Shown piece by piece: positions 1 through 11,901 of a stretch of DNA of 64,000 bases. The translations under genes and the position numbers were made by a program. The first letter of the stretch is position 1, and each line of letters opens with the position of its first letter. The DNA comes from Rhytidiadelphus loreus. Taxonomy: Eukaryota > Streptophyta > Bryopsida > Hypnales > Hylocomiaceae. The stretch covers positions 74,977,093 to 75,041,092 of the forward strand of contig OX344763.1 of assembly GCA_947034895.1 (NCBI GenBank), written 5' to 3'. The notes beneath the pieces are model-generated. The model was not told the origin of the DNA and searched no databases. It worked only from the letters and a program-made list of their open reading frames with translations.

Positions 1-1
1 G

Positions 2-1060
2 GATGATAATCCAGTCACGACAACTGAACTCCTAGAACTCGATGACGATACGTCACCTCTTGATCCTGTGAATACCGGTTGTGAAAATGATGATCAGCCT
101 TCAAGTTCGATAGTGGAGAAGGTATAATCCTTTGTTCCCTTACGGCGTGATAAGACTTTTTTTTCTATTTTTTCCCTCTGGCTATGACTTGATTTCGCAT
201 GACAGCCGAACAAAGCCAATTTCACGATCGTAACTGCTCCCCTTTCATACGTTTGTTAGCAGGGCTCCAATCCTACAGTAGTTCGTGAGGGCACTTCCGA
301 GGGCATCCATCGTCCATTGAGGTCTGGGGTGGCAGAGAAGTGGATGAACGTCGTCCTAGACCTCAATGGCATTTTATGCCGCAGCGAGGACTGGAAGTCA
401 AACAGTTCAATCAAGCATTTTCAAAACGAGTCAGAGCCGCACTCTACGACGGTCGGTGCAATTGTTGGACCAAAAGCAGTTTATGGCCGTCCGAATTGCT
501 TTGAGTTCTTGAAGGAGATAGGGAAGATAGCTAAAATCACTATATGGAGCTCCATGAAAAAAACCATGACCGATGAGATCTATGTGTACCTCTTTCGAGA
601 AGGAAGGTGGCCCTTCCTCGTTTTGGGGCAAGACTCCTGCAAGACTATTAAGTGCAGGGATAGAGCCAGAAGGCTGACCTCTTACAAGGAACCGGGAACA
701 AATAAAGATTTGTTCTTTAAAAACCTAGATTTCCTCTTCTCAAGCTTCCACGGAAATTTCACTTCTCAGAATACAGTGATTGTGGACGATAGTCCGCGCA
801 AACACATCATGAACAAGCTTGAGAATGTGATATTAGCGGATTCTTGGAGCAACCGAGGAAACGGTGACAAAGACACGTTCCTTCTGACGGTCCTTCTTCC
901 TTGGTTCCAACAATTGCACGTCAACCGCAGCAATGGTCTGAAGTCCTTCAGAGAGAATAAAAAATGGAGGATTGGGAGACGGATGCTGTGCGAAGAACGA
1001 GGTCGTCGAGAGTATGAAAATCTTATAGAGGTCCTCCGTGGGTCAACTAGTGTTAGTTAG
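2..1060 (+). CDS. FCP1/NLI-type (HAD) phosphatase-like protein, 5' partial
   Basis: Two exons are visible: 2-121 (40 codons, acidic and Ser/Thr-rich, entering from outside the window) and 265-1060, joined in phase 0 across a 143-bp GT/AG intron (122-264). The second exon reads to a TAG at 1060. It shows the order of an FCP1 homology domain: a nucleophile motif VVLDLNGIL near the start, a middle ITIWSS strand, and VIVDDSPRK about 60 residues before a basic C-terminus. Family members dephosphorylate proteins, classically the RNA polymerase II CTD, using DxDx(T/V). Here the second acidic residue is Asn (DLNG), so ordinary catalysis is doubtful; this is inference. There is no internal ATG at a sensible place before the domain, so the start lies upstream of the window. 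Domain family fairly sure; function not. Confidence 0.75.
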
Positions 1061-1303
1061 ACGTGTTTTTGGAGGTATGCAGCTAGTCGTGTTTTTAGAG
1101 TCCAGAGAAATTGTATCGAATGTAATACGCTTATTTTGGCGCATTTCTCTATTGCATTTTAGCGCTGCTCGCGCTAAAATGTAGTTGGGATAATGTTTTC
1201 CATGAAATTTAATGGCTTATTGATGTATCTGAAGTTCAAGCATAACCATCTATACTTATGATGCGTTGACAATTCTACGGCTAATTTTGTTTTTGTTCTC
1301 TGC

Positions 1304-1913
1304 CAGATGAGAAACGGGTCTACCAGTTCCAGGATTATTGAGATTCTTCCGTGTCAAGCGTCCGAGGACTCTATTCTTGACTATGGACAATACGTCATAC
1401 TTAGTACGGGGAATTTCCTTTGCTCGGCCCCGACTGTTAATTCCACCATGGGCTTCTCTGTCAAGCACGTCGAAGACGGTGTGGTAAACAGCCCCCCTAA
1501 CAAGAGGCCGTGCTTGCCAATTTCGTGCTCGCCATCTCCTCTGCGCTCTAGAGCAGCCAGGGATTCGTCAACATCGCCAACTATTTCTGAGAAAGGGACG
1601 CAGAGGAAGCTTTACGGAGATGCTAATTATTTGATGACGACACCAAAAGTGAAAGTCCATATGCCAAGTGACCCGCTCTCGTTTGAAAAAAAAAACTAGA
1701 CCTGCTGGCGTTCGACCTCTGCTGCCACATTGCCATGCATTGTCTCAATCAGCAAGATTAAAGAGAAATGCGGAGAGGTCATGTAGTACTCAGTCCTCCA
1801 CTCCTACTTGGGACTCTTGGGAGAGAAGGTCACTACTAGCACAAAAAAGAGAGCATATGCGTCAAGAAGGTGCAAGTGTCCGGGGGGGTACAGTCGTGGG
1901 CCTGAAATTTTGA
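1304..1913 (+). pseudogene. Unrecognised open region, possible exon, frameshifted at an A-run
   Basis: Right after a good acceptor-like site (TTCTCTGCCAG ending at 1306) an open frame runs to 1699, rich in Ser, Pro and Arg in its second half. It ends at a run of ten A (1686-1695). The next frame continues open to 1913 with similar Ser/Arg-rich composition, so one coding stretch shifted at the homopolymer is a simple reading. It could be an extra exon of the phosphatase-like gene or a separate decayed gene. No domain was recognised. Confidence 0.25.
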
Positions 1914-3270
1914 GGGCCCTCGAGAAGATGAAGAGTACATCGTGCAGTTGATAGTTGTGCTTCGTATATGTACATTTCTGTTACATGATGTTAAGGCTTG
2001 TCTCTGTGAGTTCTAATTCACTATTGACTTAGGTGGGAACATAGGGTTGCTATTGGCACGCAATCATTACTTGGATACTACACTTGTAATTGCATAGACG
2101 AGTATGTATTGCACACATAGGAAAGCAAATATGTGTAAATGATATGAATTTCCTTACTAATAGAGATGCAATGCGCATAATTTTGAGTATATTTTTTCTA
2201 AATCTTCTATACGATGATAGTTTTCATTACCATTGATTGCTTTCTATGTGTTTGCTGACGTTTAATTTGCTTCAGGACATTCTAATGCCTTAGAATTAAA
2301 CTCTCAATTCTCTGGAAAACTCCCAAAATAGTGAATATAGCGTTTTTAGAGAAAGAAATAATCTAGTGAAAAAAATAATGTTCCTAAAAAAAATAATGTG
2401 GAGAAAAAAATAATGTGGTGCACAAGATTATAATCTTTCAAGTGAATGAAATTCTAATATCCAAAAAAAAAATTCATGTAATTATATTAAATATTAATAT
2501 AATTAACTTCAAATTTCAATTTCAACTTCAATTCTAAGCTATGGTGCCATTATATTAATACAAATGGCATATTGGATCAAATGAAATTAAGTAATTACTT
2601 GTAATTAGTACATTGGGTTCAAAAAATCATAGTATAAACACACTTGAAGTACATAATTTGTTGTATTTTTTTTTGTCCTTCGAACCCATCCTAGTGCCTT
2701 GGAATTAAAGATATATATTTTTTTTGCCTATATAGTACGTGTGAGTACTAGAGAATTCAAACTATATTTTTAGGCAGTCCCAAATGCAAATTACAACTTT
2801 ATCCTATACTCTATACAACTCCAAACTGATATTAGACTGAATTCTTAAAATTTATTGGTAGTTGTTGTATTAAATTACAAAAACAATTGTAAATTGTAAC
2901 TACCCCTCTTTTTCTATTCAATAGTGATTTATCCTATTAAGAAGAAGAAGTTCTTCTTGTTAATAGGCATATTTAATTTAATTTGAGAATCGAGAAGTCT
3001 ACAAATCATATTCCCAACAAAAGTAGTTGAGTATCTGCATGTATAGGGTACACTAGTTAGGAACCACGTGAGAAGAATGAAACAATGATTTAGAATTAGT
3101 GTGGTCTACAAATAATTTATTGTTAGTATTTTTTTTAAATTATTGGTAAATGTTAGAGCACATATTGTCCAATTGTCTTCATATTTATTAGGATTTCGTA
3201 GTTCATATTATGTCAATAGAAAGTATACACCTGTCTTTTCAATAGAAAATATACATCACATTTTTTCAAC
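1914..3270. other. AT-rich intergenic stretch, no gene seen
   Basis: Long A and T runs, short AT-rich direct repeats around 2340-2420 (AAAAAATAATGTG variants) and no sustained open frame on either strand. Nothing supportable apart from low-complexity sequence. Confidence 0.5.
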
Positions 3271-3475
3271 TTCTGGATGTAAGCTATACTACATTTTCTT
3301 CCCAAAATTTGAAAGGGCCCTTCTAGCTTTTGGATATATTAAATTATACCATATTTTTTTCCCAAAACTTGGAAGGATCCTCCCAACTTTTGGATATATT
3401 AAGCTATACCACATTTTTTTTCCTCAAAATTTGGGAAGATCCTCCCAACTTTTGGATATAAGGTAGACCACATTT
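3271..3475 (+). repeat. Short tandem repeat, about 3.5 units of 57-62 bp
   Basis: Units begin with TTTTGGATAT at 3328, 3388 and 3450, and a diverged TTCTGGATGT at 3271. Each carries a CTATACCACATTTTTTT-like segment and a GGAAGATCCTCCCAAC-like segment. The spacing grows (57, 60, 62 bp). An open frame from 3143 through the array yields a repeating KLYHIFFP peptide, best read as a by-product of the repeat. Confidence 0.8.
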
Positions 3476-4945
3476 TAAAGACCCATAATACTCTAAACCT
3501 TGAGCCCTATATTGAAATCCAAAACTGCAAATCGTAGAATCCTGAACACAAATAACGTGAATTGTATACTCTAAACCTCTGATACCCTTGTACATCCTAC
3601 TACCTTGAATTGTACACCCAAATATGGTTACCCGAAGACCCTATTACCATGAACTTTGCACACTAAAACTCTAAATTCCATAACGGAATACAAGGAATGG
3701 TACAACTGAATATTCTAAACCTTGGTATCTAGTCACTTTAAATGAAGTTTGGTGATTCTTAAGATACTAGTTACATGAACATCGAAATTGGATCATTGTA
3801 GCATTGTAGTTCAAAGGTTGTTTAGTGCTTATTCCAATACCAATGAACCATAAATTTGATAACAGTTCATGATGCAATGATACTCTGCATGAATGCACTG
3901 AATTTCAACAGTCCATTGAAGATTCGGAATGAATAACGGCACACACCTCCGTCGCCTTGACAGTGCTGCACAAATTGGAAGAATGTAGTTCACATTTAGA
4001 ATAAAGACGGCACGCACGACCTCCATGTGTCAGTGCATGCAAATCTTGAATGATGTAGTCATTTGTTTCACATGTGAAAAATAATAAGGATGCAACCCAT
4101 ATTCTGACAAAAGGACCCCATCTGTAGATTCTTTTCGTGGTCAAAGAAGTGCATGCATCAAGGATGGACTGGAAACTCCAAAAACAAAACCGCACGTCCC
4201 TCTCAAATTTTAGGCGGGAAACCAGACCTCCAGGATGCTGCACAAACTTCTGTCATAACCCCCAAGGTAACTAGAGCTTTCTCTTTTGCACACATGAGGA
4301 CATTGTGAAGGCTTCAGAGATTCATGTGCAACAATTTCTTGGTGTTGCCGCATTGTATCAATGCGAGTAGGTGGAGACACAAGAAGCTCTTTGTCCATCA
4401 TTTTATGCGAGGTATGATATCATCACCTTGCACTTGGTGCTTGAAAACTACATGTTCCATTACTTGTCTTGGCAAAATCGTAAGCCAATTAGGATGAGTA
4501 GTTTGGGAGTACATTGGCATATATGGAAGGTTGTTGTTTGTGACGCAAAGGTAACTCTAGATTCTAAGACTCCGATTAATTCATAGAATTTCAGCCGTTA
4601 AAAGTTGTGTTACGCATTTAATCTACCTACCAACATAGGAATTGTAGACCGCCATCCTTGCAGATTCTTCAATTAGAAAAAACCCGCATATTCCTGCATT
4701 CAAACCTCCATGCAGTCGGGTTGTGGCAATCCCATATCTTGAGCTCACTCCAAGGTTCATCATTTGAATGAGGTCTGGTCTTATTCTAGTTTCCAGTCAA
4801 TACTATGTGATATCAATGAATTTTAGTGTGGAACGCGACTATCCAGTAGGGTGTTTTATGACCGTAGAACACGGCGTATATAATATTCATACATATGTCA
4901 CAGTGGTACACATTGTCAAGCGTGAATTGGAAGCAACCATCATGA
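3476..4945. other. Intergenic, no gene supported
   Basis: Only short opposing open frames (up to 112 codons, 3905-4243 minus) with no recognisable domain, repeat or conserved start context. Overlapping frames on both strands argue against real coding. Confidence 0.4.
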
Positions 4946-5165
4946 GAACTCTTGATTCCTGAATCAAAATATATCTCGATGGCTATAACGTGAGATTTGA
5001 AGACGTCTGCATCGTGAGAACTCGCGATGCTTGAATCAGAATATATATTGGTGGCTATAATGTGAGATTTGGTGATAGGTGCATTGTAAAAACTCCTGAT
5101 GCTTGAATCTAAATATCTCTCAGTGCTTATAATGTGAGATTTGAAGATGTCTTCTTCGTGATGAC
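4946..5165 (-). repeat. 72-bp tandem repeat, three units, open on the minus strand
   Basis: Units start at 4946, 5018 and 5090, each 72 bp and so a multiple of three. On the minus strand they lie in a 180-codon open frame (5355-4813) that encodes a 24-residue repeat with KSHIIATxIYxDSSI-like cores. Length divisible by three keeps the frame open in every unit, so openness alone is weak evidence of coding. No domain recognised. Confidence 0.7.
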
Positions 5166-5659
5166 CCGCAACGTGTATATATTTAGGTCCGTCTAGATCT
5201 ACACTATGAAATAGCTTCGACGCATGCACTGTGAGTTCTCGCGGTGCGTGCGCTGGGGAACGTGAAGTACAAGACATTGCAAAATGTAACAGTAGATGTA
5301 GTTTCGGGTAGGTGGATACCTTTATGTCGTTAGCTATCATTTGAGCCAATGACATTTAGAACTTCTGATGTAAATGTGGTGAGTTATAGTAATCGGTGCG
5401 CATGTCTTCTTAAGTTGTTCAACAGCTAAGTAGGACTCAGAGGATGTTTTTTATAAGTAGATATTTCCTTTGTCTCTAAGTTATATTGATATTTTATATT
5501 AGATTACATAGGAATAATCGCTCAACTCTCAATAAATATCTTGTGGTTTTGTCATTTTGATGTATGAAAACATTGCTAAGTGTATTTTGTTTTCTATTAC
5601 TTGCAAGAGTTTTGACAACCGTGAGATCTTACGATTTCAAATCTATAGCTTGAGGAACA

Positions 5660-6760
5660 TTGATGAAGGATTCATTCTCAGTTTCTATTGATGATGCAAT
5701 TATCCCATATGTAGGTGCGTCGCCAAGAGTGGATGATTATCAGGAATCTTTTAGTACATCTTCACCATTTCCTATTGGCAATTTCGTGAAGCTTCTTGTT
5801 CCTGGAATTAGTGCAGTAGGAGAAGCTTCTGTTGTGGAGGTCCGTCTTTAAGGGCAATGGCTGAGTGTAGCGATACCATTGGAGCCATGAATTTTTGTTC
5901 TGTTACGACCTCGTTCACTTACTGTGGATGCTCGTGGATTACAACTGAGTACTTGTCAAGGGGTTTTTAGATCATTGGAAGATGTGTTGGGAAGGATAGT
6001 GTTATGGAAAACAATCGATGTTTGCTTGGTAGAGGATCATGTTCCTATGGACTTGTGTTCATATAATTGTCAGGAATCATGGATTGGGCTTGAGGTGCAC
6101 CGAAGGACTCTTTAAGAGAGCTTTTATCGTGGGGACAACTTAACTACTCGAGGCCGGGCGATCACTTCCAAGATGGAGCACTATGTGAAAAGTACGTCGG
6201 TGTCACAGACCTAGATGTTGTTGGAATCGAGGATGACAGAATGATACATGCTTGGTGGTCCATGTCGGAATGTTGACTCCCTAATGTTCAGTTGGTGAGA
6301 AAAACCTTGAATTATTTCGCATCCATTTCAATTGCTGAATATCCACTTGTTTATCTCGAAGGAAGAATGAAGGCGCCTTAGTTATCGCTTCATTGTTTGT
6401 AAGCCCAGTCTCCATGAGAAGGATTCATAGTATGTCAAAAAACAGTAGTGGAAGAAATTCAGAATGTCAGTTCTATAAAATGTTGCGAAAGCTGATGCTG
6501 CTAGTTGTTTCCTAAAGACAAAACTCTTTTGGTAAGGCAAAGGTTTTACTTGAAGTCATTTGAAGAAAGCCGTGAATAAGGAATGGCAGTCAAAAGGCAG
6601 GTGTACTCGCCGGACAAGACTAGAAAGTGGAAATTTAGGACATTGGAATGTGCTAAAGTCTTCAGGATGGCTTGGTACATCATTTATGGAATTCCAAAGT
6701 CCACATTCCACCATTACATTGAGGGGAATGTTGGTATGCGAGTGTGGAGCGTAGAGTAGC
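5660..6760 (+). pseudogene. Decayed coding sequence of unknown family
   Basis: The frame starting at 5660 can be followed to about 6230 with stops at 5849 (TAA), about 5888 (TGA), 6113 (TAA) and 6211 (TAG), but protein-like composition between them (for example VDARGLQLSTCQGVFRSLED). From about 6200 another frame continues with DVVGIEDDRMIHAWW and SIAEYPLVYLEGRM, then more stops. A further open piece lies at 6560-6754. Probably a transposon gene or captured gene in decay; the family was not recognised. Confidence 0.3.
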
Positions 6761-7020
6761 GAGGGTGGAGCGGGGATCGATGAGTGGTGAGCGGGATTAT
6801 GGGAAATTTATTGAAGAATTTGGAAAAAAAGTATGATGAAATTGATGTAAATTGAAGAGAAAATGGATAAATTTATTGTCAAAGTTCATGATAGTCTTAG
6901 GAAATAATGGATGAAAGTTTATTAAATTTTTTTGAAGATAATTACGAGATAGTGGATGGAAGTAGTTCAATGAAATGAATCAAATTGGATGAAAAAATTG
7001 GATGATAAAAAAGGGTTTTT
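6745..7020 (+). repeat. GAGCGGGG-headed, ATGGATG-rich repeat, copy 1
   Basis: A GC-rich head (GGAGCGTAGAG, GTGGAGCGGGG, GTGAGCGGG) is followed by about 250 bp of AT-rich sequence full of GATGAAA and ATGGATGA words. The same head-plus-tail order occurs at 20846-21250 and, inverted, at 39870-40240. It is probably one end of a mobile element family; the other end was not found. Confidence 0.45.
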
Positions 7021-8195
7021 GATCTTAGATGTAATAAACTGTAGAATGCTAAAGAAGAAAAAATGTTAAAACAAACAAACATGTGTAGTGTAAAAATCTC
7101 GGTCTAAGTAAATGTATAGCCAAAATACTTGGGCTAAAAACACTGAATGATGGTCTTAGAGAAATGATGGAAGAAAAAATTCTTTGCCTCTGTGCAAACC
7201 ATGATGACACAACCAAAGGCAACCAACCTCTCTTCAAATTCACGCCCTCACGACCATATTGACTATAGAAACAGTACCTCTTGCTGCATCGTGATAAGAA
7301 CCAAATGGTTTGAGGTAGAGGAACCCTTCTCTTTTATTACAATGAGGACCGTCTTCGGGCTAGATACGTTGGCAATTCAATGAGTGGACCATCTTCGTTT
7401 GGGTTGGAGTGGATAAGAGATAGGCTGCTCACCCAATGGACATGTAGATACACTTTGGGGCACAAATGTCATCCATAGAACAAGAAAACCAATAGGCGGG
7501 GCCGCTTCAAGGATCCAAAAACCGTACCTAGGACCTATATGGACCCCTCTCGATACCGAGTGGCATTTTGGACCAAGTACCATGTAGCAAAACATTTACT
7601 ATATAATAGAATGGGATAATAGTAATTACTAGAGATGTATTATATATAATAACAGAAAATATGTGTAGCTACCAAAAATACAGATATTGTTTTTGTGACG
7701 AATTAAAAGCCAATGAAGAGTTATAAGGTAGAATGTTCTAAAAGTGCCCATCTTCTTCAAATTGCTCCTATTCTTAGGTGAATAATAGAGATGGTGTGAT
7801 TCTAAAACGGACCATTGTAGCAATTGAATGAATAAGGAAAAGGTTATTTTTCTACTGTAAGAGCTAATCATTGTCTTTGATTTCCGCACATGTCTTTACA
7901 AGTTGTAAGTGGACGTATTTTGGGAGACCTATGTGAGCAAATAGGTGGCTTTGACCTGAATCTTTGAAAATTTATAAGTAATTAAAAAAGGATTGGAAAA
8001 TACAAAACCAACTGTGTTAGGTTCCTCATCTTTTCTCCTTTCTCTGAAAATAGAGCATGGCGGATCTGCTTGACCAACCAAAATTGTTGGCATGGCCAAA
8101 GTGATGAAGACATCGTCGATTACTCTTATCCTCTTCAAGTGCTATCATATGATGATATGTAACATGACAAACTTGAACAATAATAACTGTACATG
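7021..8195. other. AT-rich intergenic stretch, no gene seen
   Basis: No frame with recognisable content. Short opposing open frames only. It ends where CCGGA-rich sequence begins. Confidence 0.4.
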
Positions 8196-8452
8196 TGTCG
8201 CAACGTGATTTTTGGTTTTTTCTTAAGTTATCTAAAATTTTGGATCAGAGGTTCTTGGCAGGAACTCCTATCCGGTTTACAGATAAGTAAGAATCGGAAA
8301 TTAGGACAGGAATAAAGTAAGGTAGCTAACCGGATAATATGCCTGAACCGGAATAATTCAGGACTGGAATAATTCTGACCGGATTAGATTAGGTTAACCG
8401 GATTAGGGTAACCGGATTAGTTAATGATGACCTAATTTGGCGGCGCTGGCAG

Positions 8453-8460
8453 TATATAAG
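8453..8460 (+). promoter_or_regulatory. TATA box of the plus-strand CCGGA element
   Basis: TATATAAG lies in a GC-rich context about 240 bp before the gag-like open frame at 8698, flanked by GGCAG/CTGCC inverted words. Confidence 0.5.
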
Positions 8461-8697
8461 GGAGCGCCCTGCCAGTTAGTTCCCCTTTTTCACAACCTGT
8501 GTGTAGGAGCCCTCTCACTGTTGGAGCTGCTGTTGTGCTGTCCAGTTGGTGTTTTTGTCAGATCTGTGAGGAAGTGTGAAACTATTGATTGTTGTTTTTG
8601 TGCGCTGCGGGGTTGGAAATCCGCAGTTGCAAAGTTGTCGCTTTTCGGTTATGCACTGTGAGGGAAAGCTTATGACCGAAACATTCGGGGAGTCCGA

Positions 8698-9129
8698 ATG
8701 TTACTAGCGAAGGCAAAGCTATTTGATGAAGGGTGGCTAGCGGACAAGAAGCCATCCGGTTCCCGGATGGTTCGGATTCTGTCAGACTTCTCCGAGAAGT
8801 TGGAGACGATTCTGGTAGGAGCTCGGGAAGCTGCGGACCAAATGAGCCGGAGCAGCGTGAAGTTGACCGGAACAGTACTCTTAAGGAGTCTCCGCTTGTC
8901 GGATCTCTCCTTGCCAGAGTTACTTCCGGAAGGTGTGGACGTCACTCCTCAATCGAAGAAGGAACGGTCGGCAGCGAGAACCGGATTGCCAGAACTTATC
9001 AAGGTGGAATCATCACCAGAGAAGCCGGATCCTGCTACTCATGAACGAGCCCGGAATTTGCAGGACATCTTCAATGAACTGCCGCCAGAGCTTGACAGTG
9101 ACGCACCGAGGGCGAGTACGGGAGTTTAG
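8698..9129 (+). pseudogene. gag-like fragment of the CCGGA element family
   Basis: About 143 codons. The segment SGSRMVRILSDFSEKLETIL lines up with SGTKVVKILVDFEARIEIAL in the minus-strand copy at 12621-11902 and with GDKVISILVTFHSQMEELL at 18635, so it is the middle to C-terminal part of the same protein. The N-terminal domain found in the other two copies is missing and no ATG is in good context, so the copy is truncated. The rest is acidic, Ser/Pro-rich and low in structure. Confidence 0.5.
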
Positions 9130-9362
9130 TAGGAGTTCCCCTTGCTAGTAAATATTTAGATGTATAGTCGGATTGTTAGTTGTAACTGGACCGGATTAGT
9201 TCCCGGTCTGTTAGTTAGGAACCGGATGCGTTCCCGGTTTTAGTTAGGGTTTTGTAACCGGATCAAATCCGGTTTTGACAGCGAGGCTTATCCCGGAAAT
9301 CCAGCGCGGATTTTCTGTGCGGACTTTCTGGGACGCTTTTGCGCTTTTGGAACTTTTTAATG

Positions 9363-9372
9363 TATATAAAAG
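9363..9372 (+). promoter_or_regulatory. Second TATA box, LTR-like
   Basis: TATATAAAAG about 230 bp downstream of the end of the gag-like frame, followed by a T-rich leader (TTGTTTAAACTTCTTTTG). This is the layout of a U3/R border in a 3' LTR. Confidence 0.5.
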
Positions 9373-10330
9373 CATTCTCTGAGATGGAGAATGGGAGTCT
9401 TCCATTGTTTAAACTTCTTTTGTATTCTATTTGCTTCTTGTTTGTTTGGTCTCACAAAGATTGGCAGGACAGATTTGTGAGGAGTTAGGAGTGCATTTAG
9501 AGTTTGACTTCGGGTTTCTCCCTTTGGTGTTTGTGTTCCGGTTTCTTAGTGCATGTGGGTAGGTAGTAAGAGTTGGGAGTCTATTCTAGTGCCTTAGTTC
9601 TATTGAGATTCAATATTCCAGTTGAGAAAGTTGTTGCTAGGCTAGGCGAATAGGGAAGGGATCCTTAGGCGCGCTAGAACTCCTGGGTAGGGGATCCGGT
9701 TGAGTGTCCGAACTCCTGTTGAGGTCTCATTGCTGTAGTGGCGAACGGAAGAATCTTTGTAGAATTGGAACGGACGGATAGACTTGTAGCTGCCTTGCTT
9801 CGTACTACTGGAACGCAGCACCATTGTCGTTGTAATATGAGTGGATCGTACGGGGGGTCTTTGTGTGACTTGTAGTCCAAATCTGTTTCCGGGTTACTAT
9901 GAAAGATCAAACCGGATCCGGATTAGAATAGGAGAATAGAGTAGAAGAAGTGGGTCTTCAGCCACTATAAGTCACGGAAGGAGCGGCGGGCTTGCCACTC
10001 TCAAATTCAAGCGACGACCCCTCTGATGGTAAAACAGAGGCAAAATTAAACCGGATTGGTTACTGGAGTGAGTGGGAGTAGACCCGAAGTGTGAGGTGTA
10101 AGAGTTGTACCTAGGATCGGAAGTGGGAAAGTCTTGGTTTGTTGTAGAGTGACGGACCGGATTACATCCGGGACCGGAAGATTGTAGGAAGTCTGGTAGT
10201 TATTTCTGTGGATTTTGTTGTTTCCAGTTGCAAGAATAGGACCGGAAAGGTGTAGTTGGAGACTGACTTAGCTTAGAATCATAAATAGGGTGAATACTTC
10301 ACAGAATCTCGTGGGTTCGATCTTTAAAGT

Positions 10331-11075
10331 CACTTTTGTTATACTTTAGAGTGGTTTTTGGTAGTATAATATGGGAATTACGTATCCTGTGCTGCGACAA
10401 CATGTGGCACCAACCGAAGACCTCTTCTTCAATGGAGGAGGGACAAGTCTATTTCTATGACAATTTTCTAGCGAGTAACTCCACTGTAATTTGTAAGGTG
10501 TTTGGGTTGAAGCTTTTACTTTTGGGGTATGGAAAGCTTGGTTTAGTAAGTGTCGTACGCGCAGTCTAGGCGTAGGTATCTTTAACACCACAAAAGCGTT
10601 AAGATGACACAAGTTATCGTCCCAGGGAATTCTAGACGTTGCCTCAATAGATAGGTTTCCGGAGTTACGGATCTACCCGGAATTTACACTCCACTGTATG
10701 ATCCGACACAACACAAATACCAAGTTCCAGAAATACTGTCTTCCGGAATCAAATCCGGATCCATCTTGATCCAGATTTCTACTCCCTCTTATCCGTCACA
10801 CCGGTTTTTTGGTACCTCTGTTTTACTCTCAAAGGGTCCTCACTTGCTCTTTCCGAGGGGTAGGAAACATCACCACTCAAGTAACACATACATCAACTTC
10901 TAAACAACATGCACACACACACCTCCATCTCAAAGTTCTTAGTCTGGTAAGGAGGAAAGATGGTCACTCTCACAACTTTCCAGATGGCCACCCGGAAGGT
11001 AGGTCACACAGAGATACATCCAAATCCGCCCTTACTACAACGACACCCAACTGCTTTCCGGATCAAGCTTCCATC
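10331..11075. other. CCGGA-rich non-coding part between the two opposed element copies
   Basis: The motif switches from mostly CCGGA (plus) to TCCGG/TTCCGG, consistent with a change of element orientation around 10.3-10.8 kb. No supportable gene. Confidence 0.4.
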
Positions 11076-11077
11076 TA

Positions 11078-11492
11078 CTCCTGAGGTTGGCAGACCTTCC
11101 GGTGGTTTGGGAATATTCCTCCTGGCAACTGCTCACTTCCGCACGAAACTACTCTTGAGTTCCGGACTAGCTCCTTGACCACTACCAGATCCCACCAGAT
11201 CACCGTTACAGCAATTTAAAGGCACCGCGCATAGCTCTTCACTTGTAAACTAGACCCAACCTCAAAACAATCGCGGATAATTGGATTCCGAAACTAAAGG
11301 ATTTGCTTCCTAGCTATCGACTGCTCCTGAGGTTGGCAGACCTTTCGATGGTTTGGGAATGTTCCACTTGGCGGCTGCTGACTTCCGCACAGAACTACTC
11401 TCGAGTTCCGGATTAGCTCCCTGACCACTACCGGATCCCACCGGATCACCGTTACGGCAATTTAAAGGCACCGCGTACAACTCCTCACTTGC
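11078..11492 (+). repeat. Direct repeat pair, 246 bp apart
   Basis: A segment of about 170 bp starting CTCCTGAGGTTGGCAGACC occurs at 11078 and again at 11324. Both copies include CCACTACC(A/G)GATCCCACC and end around AATTTAAAGGCACCGCG. Differences are mostly single transitions. It lies in the 3' non-coding part of the minus-strand CCGGA element. Confidence 0.75.
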
Positions 11493-11901
11493 ACTCTAAA
11501 CTTATCTGCAAGGCACCCTTAGCTTGTATCCGGATACCAACCAATTTGGATTCCTACCTTGTACACTCTTCCTTATACACCCACCCACAAGTAACCAAGA
11601 CGCGATACGCAAGATAATGATTCCCAAGGTGTTTGTTTTTGGGTGCTCAGATTGAATGACACAAAATGGAATGATAGGCCATAAGCCGACCTGCCCTTAA
11701 AAAGCAAAACAACACGACCAAATGGTCAAAAGAAAAACGCGGCCAACGGCTAGTTAAAAATACGGACTACAGCCAAGTGACCGTTCCGGGAAAAGTGGAA
11801 AGCCGTTAACTTCCTAGAATTCCGGAACTGTAGGTCCCACATCCAGAAAACCCGCGCCGGAAACAAAATGCAAAAACTATCAGACTAACTACGCTAATGA
11901 G

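Larger units (their letters stand above)
8196..10330 (+). mobile_element. CCGGA-rich LTR-retrotransposon-like element, plus-strand copy (ends unsure)
   Basis: The words CCGGA/TCCGG recur densely, in sharp contrast with the AT-rich left flank. The block starts near TGTCG at 8196, has two TATA boxes (8453 and 9363), a gag-like open frame between them (8698-9129) and a long non-coding G/T-rich part to about 10330. A promoter, a short gag-like gene and a second promoter resemble a gag-only non-autonomous LTR element. The matching LTR pair could not be verified by eye, and it may be fused to the opposite-strand copy that follows. Confidence 0.45.
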
